NCBI GenBank assembly: GCA_003170035.1
Contig: PMZX01000191.1
Location: 215-16,046 of the forward strand
Direction of reading: 5' to 3'
DNA: 15,832 nt
DNA from: Myxococcales bacterium
GTDB lineage: Bacteria > Myxococcota_A > Polyangia > Fen-1088
The translations under genes and the position numbers were made by a program. Shown one piece after another: positions 15,661-15,832 of this stretch. Position 1 is the first letter of the stretch; the number at the start of each line of letters is the position of its first letter. The notes below the pieces were generated by a model. It was not told the origin of the DNA. It saw only the letters and a program-made list of their open reading frames with translations, and searched no databases.

Positions 15661-15832
15661 CAGCCGCGGTGGTTCCGCCCTCGCCGCAACCGACCCCGCC
15701 GGCTCGGGGCACCTTTTCGCGCAACACGCTCACCTCGATCTTCACCACCGCGCTGGATTTTCTTACTTTGACCGGCCTGGTCGAGTTGGCCGGTGTGGAC
15801 TACGTGCTGGCGACCTGGATCGGGACGATCGT
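15657..15832 (+). CDS. GtrA-family membrane protein (partial, 3' end outside the window)
   Basis: The first 58 residues are visible, starting at GTG 15657, which overlaps the MMPL stop (GTGA). After a Pro-rich leader the sequence reads FSRNTLTSIFTTALDFLTLT, then GLVELAGVDYVLATWIGTIV. This is the first transmembrane helix and start of the second in the GtrA/DPMS family pattern (F-x-x-x-x-x-x-x-T-x-x-D-x-x, then Y-x-x-A-x-x-x-G). GtrA proteins are small four-helix membrane proteins thought to flip or support transfer of undecaprenyl-linked sugars for O-antigen glucosylation or wall-polymer decoration. Coupling to an MMPL transporter suggests a joint role in moving or modifying an envelope lipid or glycolipid. 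The remainder is not in the window, so a fusion with another domain cannot be excluded. Confidence 0.75.
   Translation, partial: MTAAVVPPSPQPTPPARGTFSRNTLTSIFTTALDFLTLTGLVELAGVDYVLATWIGTI

Noticed and set aside
1..15832. CRISPR array, tRNA or rRNA genes, transposase or phage integrase genes
   Set aside because: No regularly spaced repeats, RNA gene signatures or mobile-element proteins were seen on either strand.

Overview
The window is high-GC bacterial chromosomal DNA, most likely from a member of the Myxococcota (old Deltaproteobacteria, perhaps a Polyangia-type lineage). This is inferred from style, not from a marker gene: long Gly/Ala and Pro/Ala low-complexity tracts, PDAGA-type linkers, a Cys-rich CxxDxxC / CCxGxC / NCGACG module common in myxobacterial exported proteins, and many large exported proteins. 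No rRNA, tRNA, CRISPR array, insertion sequence or phage gene was seen. No gap between genes exceeds about 200 bases.

Layout: (1) 1-27 is the last eight codons of a + strand gene with a Gly-Gly-Met tail, probably groEL, followed by a hairpin terminator at 56-101. (2) 112-4794, minus strand, is a compact minor-pilin (type IV pilus priming) operon in transcription order FimT/GspH-like, PilV-like, PilW-like, PilX-like. Genes are 2 bp apart, overlapping, or 11 bp apart. The last gene is unusual. Its PilX-type N-terminus continues into a roughly 100-residue Gly/Ala tract, a 12-cysteine module and a roughly 300-residue C-terminal domain that looks like a ThuA/glutamine-amidotransferase-like fold. 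No pilY1 tip-adhesin gene follows, so this fusion may be the pilus-tip protein. (3) 5030-7639, minus strand, pairs a rhomboid protease with a secreted protein that has a plausible papain/transglutaminase-like Cys-His-Asp triad. (4) 7787-13045, minus strand, is a cell-envelope group: an ElyC/YdcF-type DUF218 protein, phosphoglucomutase, a large L,D-transpeptidase lipoprotein and a translationally coupled PEGA-like protein. (5) 13162-15832, plus strand and divergent from ElyC, is an MMPL/RND lipid transporter translationally coupled to a GtrA-family protein that runs off the window.

The common theme is envelope and cell-surface biology: pilus tip assembly, intramembrane proteolysis, peptidoglycan cross-linking, sugar-phosphate supply, and movement of lipids or lipid-linked sugars. 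The strongest candidate for something undescribed is the PilX fusion ending the minor-pilin operon. Secondary points are the uncharacterised secreted papain-like protein beside the rhomboid, and the MMPL transporter that keeps the proton-relay Asp-Tyr pair in only one of its two repeats.
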